This document shows, in pieces, positions 7,864 through 17,242 of a DNA stretch of 41,269 nt (its first letter is position 1; every line of letters starts with the position of its first letter). The notes below the pieces were generated by a model. The model made no database searches, was not told the origin of the DNA, and saw nothing but the letters and a program-made list of their open reading frames with translations. The DNA is taken from assembly GCA_035623255.1 (NCBI GenBank), contig DASPTU010000129.1, positions 1-41,269 on the forward strand. Direction: 5' to 3'. Origin of the DNA: JAFAGX01 sp035623255 (GTDB lineage Bacteria > Acidobacteriota > Terriglobia > Terriglobales > Acidobacteriaceae). A program made the position numbers and the translations under genes.

Positions 7864-7981
7864 GGCTTGGCGGGGTGCGTTGGCAGTCGCTCCCATGCGG
7901 GTGCAAGTGACGTCATAGTCATTTCTGTTTTCTTAATATCTCGCGTCTTCATGGATTCTGTTTGCGTGAGGGGGATGCGTC

Positions 7982-10900
7982 ATGACCTTGTCTAGACTCG
8001 CCAAGGTACTGGTCTACTCGGCTGTGGCTGTGCTCGCTATCGGGCTAACCATTCCGCGCCAGGCGGTTGCGCAGGGCGCTGCTACTGGGGCTATCAGCGG
8101 AGAAGTTCTCGACTCCACAGGAGCAGTGATCCCGAGCGCGAGGGTGCAGGTCATCGATGCCGGGACCGGTCAGCCCGTCCGCGAGTTGGTAACCAGTTCC
8201 AACGGCAGCTTCGCGGCGACACTGCTGCCGCCAGGTTCCTATAACGTGGTCGTTGCTGCCTCGGGATTCGGCCAGGCTCGCGCTGAAAGTGTCGTTGTGC
8301 GCGTTACAGAAACGACAGCACTGCGGGTCACACTCAAACCAGTCGCACTGGCCGAAAAGGTTGAAGTTACAGGCGAAGTCGTTACCGTCAATACCGAAAA
8401 TGCCACAACCGGACAGACTATCGAACACGCGGCCATCGGCGGCTTGCCCTTGGCGACACGAAACTTCCAACAGCTACTGACGCTGTCCACGGGTGCGTCC
8501 AGCGGCCTGAACAACTCGGAGCAACTGGGTCGCGGGACAGTTGCCATCAACGTTAACGGTCAGCGTGAGGACAATAACAACTACTTGATCGAAGGTGTCA
8601 GCGCGACTGATTACAATGTGGGCAAACTCACCAACACGCCACTTCCTAGTCCGGACGTAATCCAGGAGTTTAAGGTACAAACCAGCCTTTACGACGCCAG
8701 TGCGGGGCGTAACGGTGGAGGCATGGTCAACGCGGTCTTGAGGACAGGAACCAACCAGTGGCATGGGGATCTGTTCGAGTTCTTCCGCAACGACGTTCTG
8801 AATGCCAACGACTATTTTCTGGAACATAACGGACAACCTCGGGCTGAACTCAAGCAGAACATCTTCGGCGGAAGTATTGGCGGCCCATTGGGTTCACAGG
8901 GCAAGTTCGGCTACATCTTCGCCAACTACCAGGGGACCCGGCAGCGCAGCGGCGCCGATCTTGGCACAGTCATCAGTACCAGCATTCCGGTTCTTCCTGC
9001 CGACCGCTCCAATGCCTCGCTGGTGCAGACTTTCTTGCAAGGTGTGCCGAACGCGCAGATTGATCCCGTCGTGCTTAAGCTGCTGAATGAGACGGGGAAC
9101 CAATTCTGTAGTGGTCCGGGTGGTTTCCTCATTCCTTCCATTCAGGGCACGCCCGGGACCGTGGCCAGTTTCAGCTGCAGCAATCCCGGCCGCTTTAGCG
9201 ACAACCAGTTCACCACAAGCTGGGATCGCGAATTTCGGGAGCACCAGGACAAACTCGCGGCGCGTTTCTTTTTTAGCAACTCCGATGGCTTCAAGCCCTT
9301 CGGCGGCGGCGGCCTGTTATCCACCTACGGCACTCCGCCCAGCAAGACCGACTTGAATTTCCCTCTGGACATCCCCGTTAACACCCGCTTTACGAGTGGC
9401 ACCTGGACGCACCTGTTCTCCAACGACAAGGTAAATGCGTTCACGTTCGGTTACGTGCGTATCAACAACTCGTTTACGAACGTGCCCATTGTGACCGCGT
9501 CCGAGCTCGGCATCAACCGTCCAACCAACAGCATCACCGACGCCATCTACAAATTTACTTTCACCAGCTCCGGCTTCCAGATCGGCCCCAGCCCTGGGGA
9601 CAACTCGCAGATTCAAAATAACCTCACGTATAGCGATGTCTTCAGTTGGGTGCGGGGAAGTCATCAACTGCGCATTGGCGGGGAATTCGACCGCCTTGCT
9701 CTGAATAAGTCATTTCCCCAGGTCTTCAATGGCCAGATGTATTTCTCCAACACACCTGCCACCGCGACTCTGCCGGCTTTGACCGACTTTCAGAATTTCC
9801 TGCTCGGCTCTCCCCAATTCGTTTTCGGTCAGAGCGGCGCATACACGCACCAGTATCGGCATAACAACCTTTCCGGATTTGTCCAGGATGACTGGAAGGC
9901 TACGCGCAATCTGACGCTGAATGTTGGACTGCGGGTGGAATCGTTTGGTGCCTGGCACGACGATCTCTGCCACATCGGAAACTTTAGCTCGTCCTTGCTG
10001 CTTTCGGGGCAAGACCCCTATATCTATCCGAGTTGCGTAAACCAATTCAATGTCGCGGGTCTGCATGGAACGGCCGCTTCCACCACTTTGAAGAATAACT
10101 ACGCTACCGGCTGGGGCCCCAGACTTGGGCTGGCCTACGATGTTCTAGGCCATCACACGACCACGATTCGCGCCGGATACGGGATTTACTACGTCCAGCA
10201 GGACGTCGGCGCAGTCGACAATTTAGCGTTCCAGGCCCCGCTCCTAGACGTTGTCTTTTTTGGAGGTCCTCCCGGATGTTTAGCTAACTATTTCGAACCA
10301 GTAACGCCGACGGGCTGCCCCAACCCGAACCCGAATGCGTTACCACTTCCGGGAGTAATCTCGCCCGCGTTCGTCCCGGTTCTGTCGCAGATCACCGGTT
10401 TTGTCAATGCCAATGGTCAGCCGACGACTGACACCTCTCAGACTCCCATCTACAACAACAACGGTGTGGATCTGTTTACGCTGCAAGTGCCGCAACACTA
10501 CCGCGTCCCCGATGTTCAGCAGTGGAATATGACCGTTCAGCGCTCGTTGGGACGCCAGTTCGTGCTTGAGGTCGGTTACGTGGGCAGCCATACCGTTCAC
10601 CTTCGTGAGGTCCATGACTCGCTGCAGTCTTTGCTCGTCAGTCCACAGAATCCGCTAACGGTCACTGGTGCAAATGGACAGAGTTTCACAATCACTACGA
10701 ACACCCTCGCGAATGCAGTAGCTCGTAGTCTCTATCAGGGAGTGAATGGCTATTCCGCGTTTGAGGCGTTTGTGGATGACGCGTATGCTCATTACCATTC
10801 TTTGCAGACCACGCTCTCACGTCGCTTCGCCACCAGCTACTTCCAGGCAGCGTACACTTTTTCGCGTTCGACCGACGCTACCTCCAGCTCAAATACCGCA

Positions 10901-11545
10901 TTCAACACCGTGTTCAACAATCAACTGAACTTGAGAGGTTCCTACGGACTTTCCGACTTTGACCGTCGGCATCGTCTCGCCGTCAGCTACCTCCAGAACC
11001 TGCCATTCTTCAGGCAGAACAAAGACTGGAAAGGAAAAGTGCTGGGCGGTTGGAGTGTCTCGGGTGTGACTGTCTTCCAGACCGCCACGCCTTTCTCAAT
11101 TTATGACTCGGGAGGCGGTTCGGCCTACGTCGGACTCACGACAGTGCCGGGAGTCACGGCTACTTTAGCTCCCGGCGCTTCGTTGCCAGACGGCTTGACC
11201 ACTGGCAGCGTGCAGTCCCGTCTGAACCACTACCTGAACATCAATGCATTTCAAAAGGACCCGGTTATTGGAGATGACGGCGCGGCCACTGGATTCGGTA
11301 CCTTGGGCCGCAACATCTACCACGGTCCCTTCCAGCAGAACTGGGACTTCTCCTTGATCAGAACCTTTTCCATCACGGAGCGCCAGAAGCTTCGGTTTAA
11401 CGCAGACTTCTTCGATATCTGGAATCATCCGGCGTTCAGCGTTCCGGCATTTACCGACATCGAGAACCCCGCTGCCTTCGGTCAGATCATTTCGACCGAC
11501 AATAATCCGCGCATCATTCAGTTCTCGCTCATGTATTCGTTCTGA
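7982..11545 (+). CDS. TonB-dependent receptor, Oar-like, with carboxypeptidase-regulatory-like N-terminal domain
   Basis: A 1187-aa outer-membrane receptor. Residues 1-30 form a signal peptide (core VLVYSAVAVLAIGLTI, cleavage after AVA). Residues about 33-117 are a carboxypeptidase-regulatory-like fold (GAISGEVLDSTGAVIPSARV ... GSYNVVVAASGF). The plug follows (EKVEVTGEVV, ATRNFQQLLTL, VNGQREDNNNYLIEGV), then GGGMVNAVLRTGTNQWHGDLFEFFRN, a hallmark of the acidobacterial receptor group. The remainder is a large beta-barrel with alternating aromatic strands, ending in QFSLMYSF with the terminal phenylalanine used for barrel assembly. Such receptors import large or bulky ligands using TonB energy; TonB itself is not encoded here. 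The stop codon abuts the next gene (TGATG), so it is co-transcribed with a secreted amidohydrolase. The substrate is unknown. Confidence 0.95.
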   Translation: MTLSRLAKVLVYSAVAVLAIGLTIPRQAVAQGAATGAISGEVLDSTGAVIPSARVQVIDAGTGQPVRELVTSSNGSFAATLLPPGSYNVVVAASGFGQARAESVVVRVTETTALRVTLKPVALAEKVEVTGEVVTVNTENATTGQTIEHAAIGGLPLATRNFQQLLTLSTGASSGLNNSEQLGRGTVAINVNGQREDNNNYLIEGVSATDYNVGKLTNTPLPSPDVIQEFKVQTSLYDASAGRNGGGMVNAVLRTGTNQWHGDLFEFFRNDVLNANDYFLEHNGQPRAELKQNIFGGSIGGPLGSQGKFGYIFANYQGTRQRSGADLGTVISTSIPVLPADRSNASLVQTFLQGVPNAQIDPVVLKLLNETGNQFCSGPGGFLIPSIQGTPGTVASFSCSNPGRFSDNQFTTSWDREFREHQDKLAARFFFSNSDGFKPFGGGGLLSTYGTPPSKTDLNFPLDIPVNTRFTSGTWTHLFSNDKVNAFTFGYVRINNSFTNVPIVTASELGINRPTNSITDAIYKFTFTSSGFQIGPSPGDNSQIQNNLTYSDVFSWVRGSHQLRIGGEFDRLALNKSFPQVFNGQMYFSNTPATATLPALTDFQNFLLGSPQFVFGQSGAYTHQYRHNNLSGFVQDDWKATRNLTLNVGLRVESFGAWHDDLCHIGNFSSSLLLSGQDPYIYPSCVNQFNVAGLHGTAASTTLKNNYATGWGPRLGLAYDVLGHHTTTIRAGYGIYYVQQDVGAVDNLAFQAPLLDVVFFGGPPGCLANYFEPVTPTGCPNPNPNALPLPGVISPAFVPVLSQITGFVNANGQPTTDTSQTPIYNNNGVDLFTLQVPQHYRVPDVQQWNMTVQRSLGRQFVLEVGYVGSHTVHLREVHDSLQSLLVSPQNPLTVTGANGQSFTITTNTLANAVARSLYQGVNGYSAFEAFVDDAYAHYHSLQTTLSRRFATSYFQAAYTFSRSTDATSSSNTAFNTVFNNQLNLRGSYGLSDFDRRHRLAVSYLQNLPFFRQNKDWKGKVLGGWSVSGVTVFQTATPFSIYDSGGGSAYVGLTTVPGVTATLAPGASLPDGLTTGSVQSRLNHYLNINAFQKDPVIGDDGAATGFGTLGRNIYHGPFQQNWDFSLIRTFSITERQKLRFNADFFDIWNHPAFSVPAFTDIENPAAFGQIISTDNNPRIIQFSLMYSF

Positions 11546-11562
11546 TGGAGGGAGATTATTCG

Positions 11563-12957
11563 ATGAGCTTGAAATCAACGCGTCTATTGATGTTAATGTG
11601 CCTGCTGCTCATCCTTACTCTCATCCCGGGTGTCTTTGCTCAATCTGTCCCCTTGCCGAACCCCGACGTCGCCGCAATATACAAGCGGCTGCTTCCGCAA
11701 ATCGAGAAAATTCCCATCGTCGATATGCATGCTCATCCAGGATATTGGGACGACACCGATGTGGATGCCATGGCGGTCACCGTGACCGATCTCGACCCGT
11801 TGCGAACCCGTATCAACAATCCCGAGTGGGTTACCGCTGCCAAGGCACTGTATGGTTATCCGTACCCGGATTTTGCGCCTGACCATGTACGCTGGCTTTA
11901 TGAGAAGGACGACGAACTGCGCAAGAAAGGTGCGAACGAATATTTCTCTCAGACCCTGGACAAAGTGGGTATTCAGGTGGGAGTCGCTAACCGTGTTGCG
12001 ATGGACTATCTCGAGGGCAACCCGCGCTTTCGCTGGGTTGTTTTCGTTGATCCCTTTATGTTCCCATTCGACAACCGGGACCTGGCAATCAGTCCCGATC
12101 GCGCGGTCTTCTTCCCGATTCAAGAGAAAGCGCTTCATCGCTATCTGGGCCAAGCCGGTCTGTCCCAGCTTCCACCGGATCTTGCTGGCTACGAAACGGC
12201 GATGATGAAGGTTCTCGAGCAAGACAAGGCCCAAGGCGCATTAGCCATCAAGTTTGAAGCCCCCTATTTTCGTTCGCTGGTGAATATCACGGACCCTCCT
12301 CGCGAGAAGGCCGACGCCATTTACCGAAGGTATGCTGCGGGCGGAGTTCCCTCGAGTGAGGACTACCTAATATTCCAGGATTACGTATTTCGCTACCTCA
12401 TTGCACATGCTGGCCCTTTAAAGCTCGAGGTTCACGTTCATTCGGCCGTCGGCAGCGGGAACTACTACCACCTGGTAGAAGGAAACGCAATGGACCTCGA
12501 GAACATACTGCGCGACCCGCGTTACAAAGACACAATCTTTGTCATGATTCACGGCGGGTTCCCCTACGATCGCCAGTCAATTTGGTTGGCAGCTCTCCCC
12601 AACGTGTATCTTGACTCGTCCGAGTTCATTCTGTTGGTTTACCCTGCGGAATACAGCCGTGTCCTCAAGCTGTGGTTTGAGACTTTCCCCGAGAAGATCG
12701 TCTTCGGTTCCGATTGTTTTCCGTATTCACGGGAAGTCGCAGTACCTGAGACTTACTGGCTGGCCGTGTACACAGCCCGCACTGCGGCTGCCTCGGCTCT
12801 CGCACAGATGGTTTCCGAGGGAGAAGTCACCGAGCCAAAAGCTCTCGAGATTGCCCGTGACTACTTCCATGACACCAGCGCGAAACTTTTTGGTCTGCCG
12901 ACCTTACCCGGCGGAGGTCAGGTTGCCGCTACGCCGAGTTCCCATACTGCTCCGTAG
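11563..12957 (+). CDS. Secreted metal-dependent amidohydrolase (Amidohydrolase_2-like)
   Basis: A 464-aa exported member of the amidohydrolase superfamily. The ATG at 11563 is preferred because GAGGGAG (11548-11554) lies eight bases before it and the product then begins with a clean signal peptide (core LLMLMCLLLILTLIPG, cleavage near VFAQ). An in-frame ATG at 11545 overlaps the receptor stop but has no ribosome site. Metal-site features are H56-A-H58 in IVDMHAHPG, a histidine in EVHVHSAVG, another in VMIHGGFP, and the aspartate in VFGSDCFPYS. These point to a TIM-barrel hydrolase or decarboxylase of the Amidohydrolase_2 family. Being coupled to a TonB receptor and secreted, it probably processes the imported ligand in the periplasm. 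The bond cleaved cannot be deduced. Confidence 0.87.
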   Translation: MSLKSTRLLMLMCLLLILTLIPGVFAQSVPLPNPDVAAIYKRLLPQIEKIPIVDMHAHPGYWDDTDVDAMAVTVTDLDPLRTRINNPEWVTAAKALYGYPYPDFAPDHVRWLYEKDDELRKKGANEYFSQTLDKVGIQVGVANRVAMDYLEGNPRFRWVVFVDPFMFPFDNRDLAISPDRAVFFPIQEKALHRYLGQAGLSQLPPDLAGYETAMMKVLEQDKAQGALAIKFEAPYFRSLVNITDPPREKADAIYRRYAAGGVPSSEDYLIFQDYVFRYLIAHAGPLKLEVHVHSAVGSGNYYHLVEGNAMDLENILRDPRYKDTIFVMIHGGFPYDRQSIWLAALPNVYLDSSEFILLVYPAEYSRVLKLWFETFPEKIVFGSDCFPYSREVAVPETYWLAVYTARTAAASALAQMVSEGEVTEPKALEIARDYFHDTSAKLFGLPTLPGGGQVAATPSSHTAP

Positions 12958-13021
12958 CTGGTTGCGCGAGTGAGAAGAGAATTTTCGCGGCTTAGGCGGA
13001 ATCGATTGAAGGACGATAGCA

Positions 13022-14158
13022 ATGCGCACAAAAAAAGCGTCAGCTGCGTCTGACTCCTTCCTCGTGTGCGTGCCCCAGTTTCGTCATTCGACCGAACCCG
13101 TTGCGCCCTGGCGCCTCCTGGATCCGCAAGGACACCTCGCTGAGGGTTGTATTTCACCGTTGTCGGACGACGCAATCTTGCGCGCGCTGCGATTAATGAT
13201 GCTGTCACGCGCCTTTGATCATCAGGCAATCAGCTTTCAACGTCAGGGCCGCTTTGGGACCTTCTCCGCCGTGCATGGGCAGGAGGCGTCCGTCGTAGGC
13301 TCGGCCCTTGCGCTCGACCCGAGCCGTGACTGGATTGTCCCGCAGTATCGCGAACTGCCGGCACTGCTCAATCACGGCTTACCTCTGGAAAGTTTCATTC
13401 TTTATTTCAAAGGTCACCCGCGTGGAGGTGCGATTCCCGATGGCGTGCGATCATTGCCCATCCAGATTTCTCTGGCGGCACAGTTGCCCCATGCGGTCGG
13501 CCTCGCCTGGGGTCTACAGCTACAGGGCATCGACGCGGTAGTCCTCACCTATTGCGGTGACGGTGCATCTTCAGAAGGAGATTTTCATGAATCTTGTAAC
13601 TTGGCTGGAGTAGTCAAGGCGCCGGTCATTTTCTTCCTTCAAAACAACGGTTGGGCCATCTCAACTCCCAGGGCGAAACAGTCGGCAGCACGGACCTTCG
13701 CCGAGCGCGCGCCCGGTTATGGTTTTGATGGAGTGGTAGTTGATGGCAACGACCTATTTGCCGTATATGCCGCAACCAGGGCTGCAGTGGATCGGGCTAG
13801 ATCTGGCCTTGGGCCGACTCTGATCGAGTCGCAAACTTATCGCTTAGCTGCTCACAATACCTCCGACGATCCTACGCGTTATATCGACGCCGACGCTCAC
13901 AATGCCCATAAAGATTTTGATCCGATTATCCGTGTTCAGCGCTACCTCGCCGCTCGGGGATCGTGGAACCAACGCACAGAATCCGATGTTCAAAAAGATG
14001 TTTCGAAGGCGATTGACGAGGCGTTTGCTAAGGCCTTTGCCATGCCGCCGCCCACCCCCGAGGATCTTTTCAGGAATATCTACGTGGAGCTGACGCAACG
14101 GCAAATTCAACAGTTGCGGGAGCGCGCGTCAGGAATTTCACAACCCAAAATGGCTTAA
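13022..14158 (+). CDS. 2-oxoacid dehydrogenase E1 component, alpha subunit
   Basis: A 378-aa ThDP-binding alpha chain of a heterotetrameric E1 (pyruvate, branched-chain 2-oxoacid or acetoin dehydrogenase type). The ThDP/Mg signature runs from G179-D-G181 (GDGASSEGDFHESCNLAG) to QNNGWAIS. FSAVHGQEASVVG and the phosphorylation-loop-like HNTSDDPTRYID are also family features. A ribosome site GAAGGACG precedes the ATG. The beta chain starts four bases after the stop. E1 decarboxylates a 2-oxoacid and transfers the acyl group to lipoyl-E2. The leucine-dehydrogenase-like gene two genes downstream, which makes branched-chain 2-oxoacids, favours branched-chain substrates, but this is inference. No E2 or E3 gene is in the window. 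Confidence 0.9.
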   Translation: MRTKKASAASDSFLVCVPQFRHSTEPVAPWRLLDPQGHLAEGCISPLSDDAILRALRLMMLSRAFDHQAISFQRQGRFGTFSAVHGQEASVVGSALALDPSRDWIVPQYRELPALLNHGLPLESFILYFKGHPRGGAIPDGVRSLPIQISLAAQLPHAVGLAWGLQLQGIDAVVLTYCGDGASSEGDFHESCNLAGVVKAPVIFFLQNNGWAISTPRAKQSAARTFAERAPGYGFDGVVVDGNDLFAVYAATRAAVDRARSGLGPTLIESQTYRLAAHNTSDDPTRYIDADAHNAHKDFDPIIRVQRYLAARGSWNQRTESDVQKDVSKAIDEAFAKAFAMPPPTPEDLFRNIYVELTQRQIQQLRERASGISQPKMA

Positions 14159-14162
14159 TCCT

Positions 14163-15140
14163 ATGCCCTTGATGAACATGCTCGAAGCCATACGCGACGC
14201 GATGAGTACCGCCATGGATCACGACGACAAGGTCATGGTGTTGGGGCAGGATGTGGGACGACTCGGTGGAATTTTTCGCGCCACCGACGGGCTGCTGGCG
14301 AAATTCGGTGCCAAGCGAGTGGTTGACATGCCGCTGGCGGAAGGGGTGATCGTCGGTTCCGCGCTGGGATTGGCCGTTTCTGGATTGAAGCCGATTGCCG
14401 AGATTCAGTTCCTGGGCTTCGCCCAGCAGGCATTTCACCAGATTGTGCAGCAAGTCGCCCGGATGCGTTATCGATCGCGCGGACGTTTCGCGGCCAGCAT
14501 GGTCATCCGTACGCCTTTTGGTGGTGGCGGCAAGACACCCGAGCTGCATTCCGATGCAATTGAAGCCATGTTTGTCCAGGCACACGGATTGAAGGTAGTC
14601 GCTCCGTCGACTCCATACGACGCCAAAGGTATGCTTCTTAGTGCCATTAATGACCCAGACCCCGTGCTCTTCTGTGAGCCTCTCCGTGGCTATCGCTTGT
14701 TTAAGGGCGAGGTGCCGTCCGGCCTTTACGAGAGCGACATTGGCAGGGCGAGCGTGGTTCGTGATGGCAGGGATGTAACCTTGGTCGCCTGGAGTGCTGC
14801 CGTCAACCTTGCGCTTCAAGCTGCCGATGCACTTTCGGCGGAAGGCATTCAAGCCACGGTAGTAGACGTCCGATCATTGCTGCCGCTGGATGTCGGCACC
14901 CTCATTCCAGCCGTCGAACGGACCGGTCGCTGCGTCGTGATTCACGAGGCACCGCTCACCGCAGGGTTTGGAGCGGAAATCGTCGCCACGCTCGCCAAGG
15001 AGGCCTTCTATTCTCTCCAGGCTCCGATCGAACGGGTGACAGCTCCGGACGCGCCCTATCCACTGTCCGCAGGTGAGCTCATGTACATTCCCAGCATCGA
15101 TCGCGTTCTCGCTGCTGTGCGGCAGACGATGGACACTTAA
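14163..15140 (+). CDS. 2-oxoacid dehydrogenase E1 component, beta subunit
   Basis: A 325-aa beta chain, standard family length, pairing with the alpha subunit just upstream. It begins with NMLEAIRDAMSTAMDHDDKV and MVLGQDVGRLGGIFRAT. The glutamate in DMPLAEGVIVGSALGLA (E60) is the expected ThDP-activating residue, and FGGGGKTPELHSD resembles the E1-beta loop that carries the histidine near the active site. The C-terminal transketolase-like domain reads VTLVAWSAAVNLALQAAD and VVDVRSLLPLDVGTL, then VVIHEAPLTAGFGAEIVA. The four-base intergenic gap implies one operon with the alpha chain. Substrate specificity within the pyruvate/branched-chain/acetoin group cannot be settled from this chain alone. 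Confidence 0.92.
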   Translation: MPLMNMLEAIRDAMSTAMDHDDKVMVLGQDVGRLGGIFRATDGLLAKFGAKRVVDMPLAEGVIVGSALGLAVSGLKPIAEIQFLGFAQQAFHQIVQQVARMRYRSRGRFAASMVIRTPFGGGGKTPELHSDAIEAMFVQAHGLKVVAPSTPYDAKGMLLSAINDPDPVLFCEPLRGYRLFKGEVPSGLYESDIGRASVVRDGRDVTLVAWSAAVNLALQAADALSAEGIQATVVDVRSLLPLDVGTLIPAVERTGRCVVIHEAPLTAGFGAEIVATLAKEAFYSLQAPIERVTAPDAPYPLSAGELMYIPSIDRVLAAVRQTMDT

Positions 15141-15176
15141 TGAGCAAACTGTATTTGTCGGTAAAAGGAGAAATTG

Positions 15177-15968
15177 ATGCCGGAGGCTAACTCGGTTTCA
15201 GGGCTCTTTGACTTATCGAATAAGGTTGCCATCGTGACCGGTTCTGGCAGGGGCTTGGGTGCAGCAATTGCTCGTGGTCTCGTAGAAGCCGGTGCATCAG
15301 TCATGCTCTGTTCCCGAACCGAAGCTGAACTCGAGCGCACGAAAGCAGACATTGCGCGCAAGGGAAGAGGAAAGGTGGCGTCTATCGTTGCGGACACGAG
15401 CAATCGCGCCAGCTGCCAGCGCCTGGTCGATGCCACTGTTGCGGCCTTTGGGCGGTTGGATGTACTCGTGAACAATGCTGGTATCGACGCGATATCTCCA
15501 GCCGAAGAGTTGACAGACGAGGCATGGGACCGCGTGGTCGACACGAATCTTAAAGGCTACTTTATTTGCTCTCAGCTCGCAGCTCGACAGATGATCGCCC
15601 AACGCACTGGCGGCTCGATTATCAATAACTCCTCAATCTGCTCCGTTATCGGCGTCCATGGCCTTACGGTTTACTCGGCGACGAAAGGTGGGGTCAACCA
15701 ACTCACGCGCGTGATGGCCGTGGAGTGGGCAAAACGTGGGATTCGCGTGAATGCATTTGCTCCGGGGTATTTCGAAAACATCATGCAGGATGCCACCGCG
15801 GAACACGATCGCACCGACAAACAGAAACAAGTGATCACGTTTACTCCGATGGGAAGACGAGGAAGACCCGAGGAATTGATCGGCCCTGTCGTCTTTCTTG
15901 CCTCGGATGCCTCGTCGTACGTCACCGGCGCAGTCCTGTTTGTCGACGGGGGGTATACAGCTCAATAG
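15177..15968 (+). CDS. Short-chain dehydrogenase/reductase (classical SDR)
   Basis: A 263-aa classical SDR that oxidises or reduces a hydroxyl/carbonyl group with NAD(P). Cofactor motif T21-G-S-G-R-G-L-G28, NNAG at 99-102, catalytic serine in NNSSICS, and Y166-x-x-x-K170 in YSATKGG are all intact. The arginine in LCSRTEAELERT at the end of strand 2 suggests NADPH preference. The C-terminal FVDGGYTAQ is typical of the gluconate 5-dehydrogenase/3-oxoacyl reductase-like group. The ATG at 15177 follows AAAGGAG (15164-15170) by six bases and is preferred to an in-frame TTG three bases earlier. It lies in the E1 operon before the amino-acid dehydrogenase; the substrate is unknown. Confidence 0.92.
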   Translation: MPEANSVSGLFDLSNKVAIVTGSGRGLGAAIARGLVEAGASVMLCSRTEAELERTKADIARKGRGKVASIVADTSNRASCQRLVDATVAAFGRLDVLVNNAGIDAISPAEELTDEAWDRVVDTNLKGYFICSQLAARQMIAQRTGGSIINNSSICSVIGVHGLTVYSATKGGVNQLTRVMAVEWAKRGIRVNAFAPGYFENIMQDATAEHDRTDKQKQVITFTPMGRRGRPEELIGPVVFLASDASSYVTGAVLFVDGGYTAQ

Positions 15969-16054
15969 CGGCAGGATGGTCGACTGTAAAGTCACTGCCG
16001 TTTACTGCGTTCAAGCACAAACGAAATCGGCACCATCAGAAACAGGAGCACACG

Positions 16055-17146
16055 ATGTCGGCACAGATTCTCGACTACATGCGCCGCCATGGCCATAAGA
16101 AAGTTGTCATGTGCAACGACGCAGATACCGGCCTGCGCGCAATCATCGCCATTCATTCGACGCAACTCGGGCCGGCCACCGGGGGCCTTCGCATGTGGCC
16201 GTACGCAACCGAAGATGAGGCAATCATCGACGCCTTGCGTCTCGCGCGTGGCATGACTTACAAGTACGCGGCGGCTGGAGTAAATCTCGGCGGTGGAAAA
16301 GCTGTCATCATCGGCGATCCGAAGCACGACAAAACTGAGGCGTTGTTTCGGGCCTTCGGGCGGTTCCTTGACCAATTAGGTGGCGAATACATGACGGGGG
16401 AAGATGTCGGAACCACGCTGGCTGACATGGAAACGATCTTCACCGAAACCAACTATGTTGTGACGCTGCCCGTGCATTGCGGTGGAGCGGGAGATATTGC
16501 TCCGGCGACAGCCCAGGGATGCGTGATGGCCACAAAGGCCTGCGCCAGGCGCGTTTGGGGCACGGATGTGCTCAAAGGCCGCAGGATCGCCCTGCAAGGG
16601 TTAGGGGCGGTGGGTTACAACGCTCTCCGTCTGCTTGTAAAGGAGGATGCTCAAGTCATAGTGACAGACGTTGATCCGCAAAAAGTCAAGGCTGCGGTTA
16701 CGGAGTTTGACGTTTCCGCGGTGCCCCCGAGCGATATTTACCGCCAGGACGTGGACATTTTCGCGCCCTATGCCCTGGGGGCAGTGATCAACGACGAAAC
16801 CATACCCCTGCTGCGAGCGAAAATCGTCGCCGGCTCTGCCAACAACATCTTTGCTGAAGACCGGCACGGAGATGAACTTGAACGACGTGGGATTGTCTAT
16901 GCTGTCGACTATATTGCCAATTCCGGCGGTACGATCTTCGATACTGATCGCTTGCGCAAAGGCGGCTTTCAACCCGTTCGCGCCTGGGCGAATGTAAACA
17001 AGATCTATGAGCGCATCGAGGAGGTCTTTCGGTTAGCTGATCGTGACCACATTTCCTACTATGCCGCCGCTGATCGTCTTGCAGAGGAACGAATCGCCGC
17101 GATCAAGGCCGTCCGACTACTGGCCACAGCACCGCTCTCCCGTTAA
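16055..17146 (+). CDS. ldh: Leucine/branched-chain amino-acid dehydrogenase (Glu/Leu/Phe/Val dehydrogenase family)
   Basis: 363 aa, matching leucine dehydrogenases (about 364 aa) and shorter than glutamate dehydrogenases (about 420-450). K70 in RGMTYKYAAAG and the catalytic K82 in NLGGGKAVIIGDP are where leucine dehydrogenase has them. GEDVGTT and GGGAGDIAPATAQG-type loops follow (here HCGGAGDIAPATA), and the NAD fold starts LQGLGAVGYNAL. The enzyme reversibly deaminates leucine, valine or isoleucine to 2-oxoacids. The open frame extends upstream to 15725, but AGGAG (16044-16048) six bases before the ATG and the family's N-terminus fix the start at 16055. Together with the upstream E1 alpha/beta it could feed branched-chain 2-oxoacids into oxidative decarboxylation. 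Valine or phenylalanine dehydrogenase are alternatives. Confidence 0.88.
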   Translation: MSAQILDYMRRHGHKKVVMCNDADTGLRAIIAIHSTQLGPATGGLRMWPYATEDEAIIDALRLARGMTYKYAAAGVNLGGGKAVIIGDPKHDKTEALFRAFGRFLDQLGGEYMTGEDVGTTLADMETIFTETNYVVTLPVHCGGAGDIAPATAQGCVMATKACARRVWGTDVLKGRRIALQGLGAVGYNALRLLVKEDAQVIVTDVDPQKVKAAVTEFDVSAVPPSDIYRQDVDIFAPYALGAVINDETIPLLRAKIVAGSANNIFAEDRHGDELERRGIVYAVDYIANSGGTIFDTDRLRKGGFQPVRAWANVNKIYERIEEVFRLADRDHISYYAAADRLAEERIAAIKAVRLLATAPLSR

Positions 17147-17242
17147 AGGTGAGTGTTTGCGCCGGGTAGTCGAGCCATAGCAACCTTTGTTAAGCTTATT
17201 CGCCCGGATCGACTCTCATTCGGGCTCAGTTGAAAGCTCAGC

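Larger units (their letters stand above)
7597..7981. other. Gene-free divergent promoter region between cytochrome c and the TonB receptor
   Basis: 385 bases without a credible gene. A 90-codon minus-strand frame (7624-7896) has no recognisable protein features and is rejected. The region must hold promoters for both flanking genes. It contains a perfect stem-loop at 7665-7684, an inverted repeat at 7831-7863, the palindrome TGACGTCA at 7908-7915, a TTGACA at 7825-7830 followed 18 bases later by an A-rich AAAAAT, and a TAATAT at 7934-7939 that could be a -10 box. A purine-rich GAGGGGGA ribosome site precedes the receptor ATG at 7982. Confidence 0.6.

Noticed and set aside
7624..7896. A 90-codon minus-strand open frame in the gap before the TonB receptor
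   Set aside because: No recognisable domain, signal peptide or membrane segment, no clear ribosome site, and it covers likely promoter elements. It is probably a chance frame in GC-rich DNA.
15725..16054. N-terminal extension of the leucine-dehydrogenase-like frame to 15725
   Set aside because: It would run through the end of the SDR gene in another frame; AGGAG at 16044-16048 and the family's usual N-terminus support the start at 16055.
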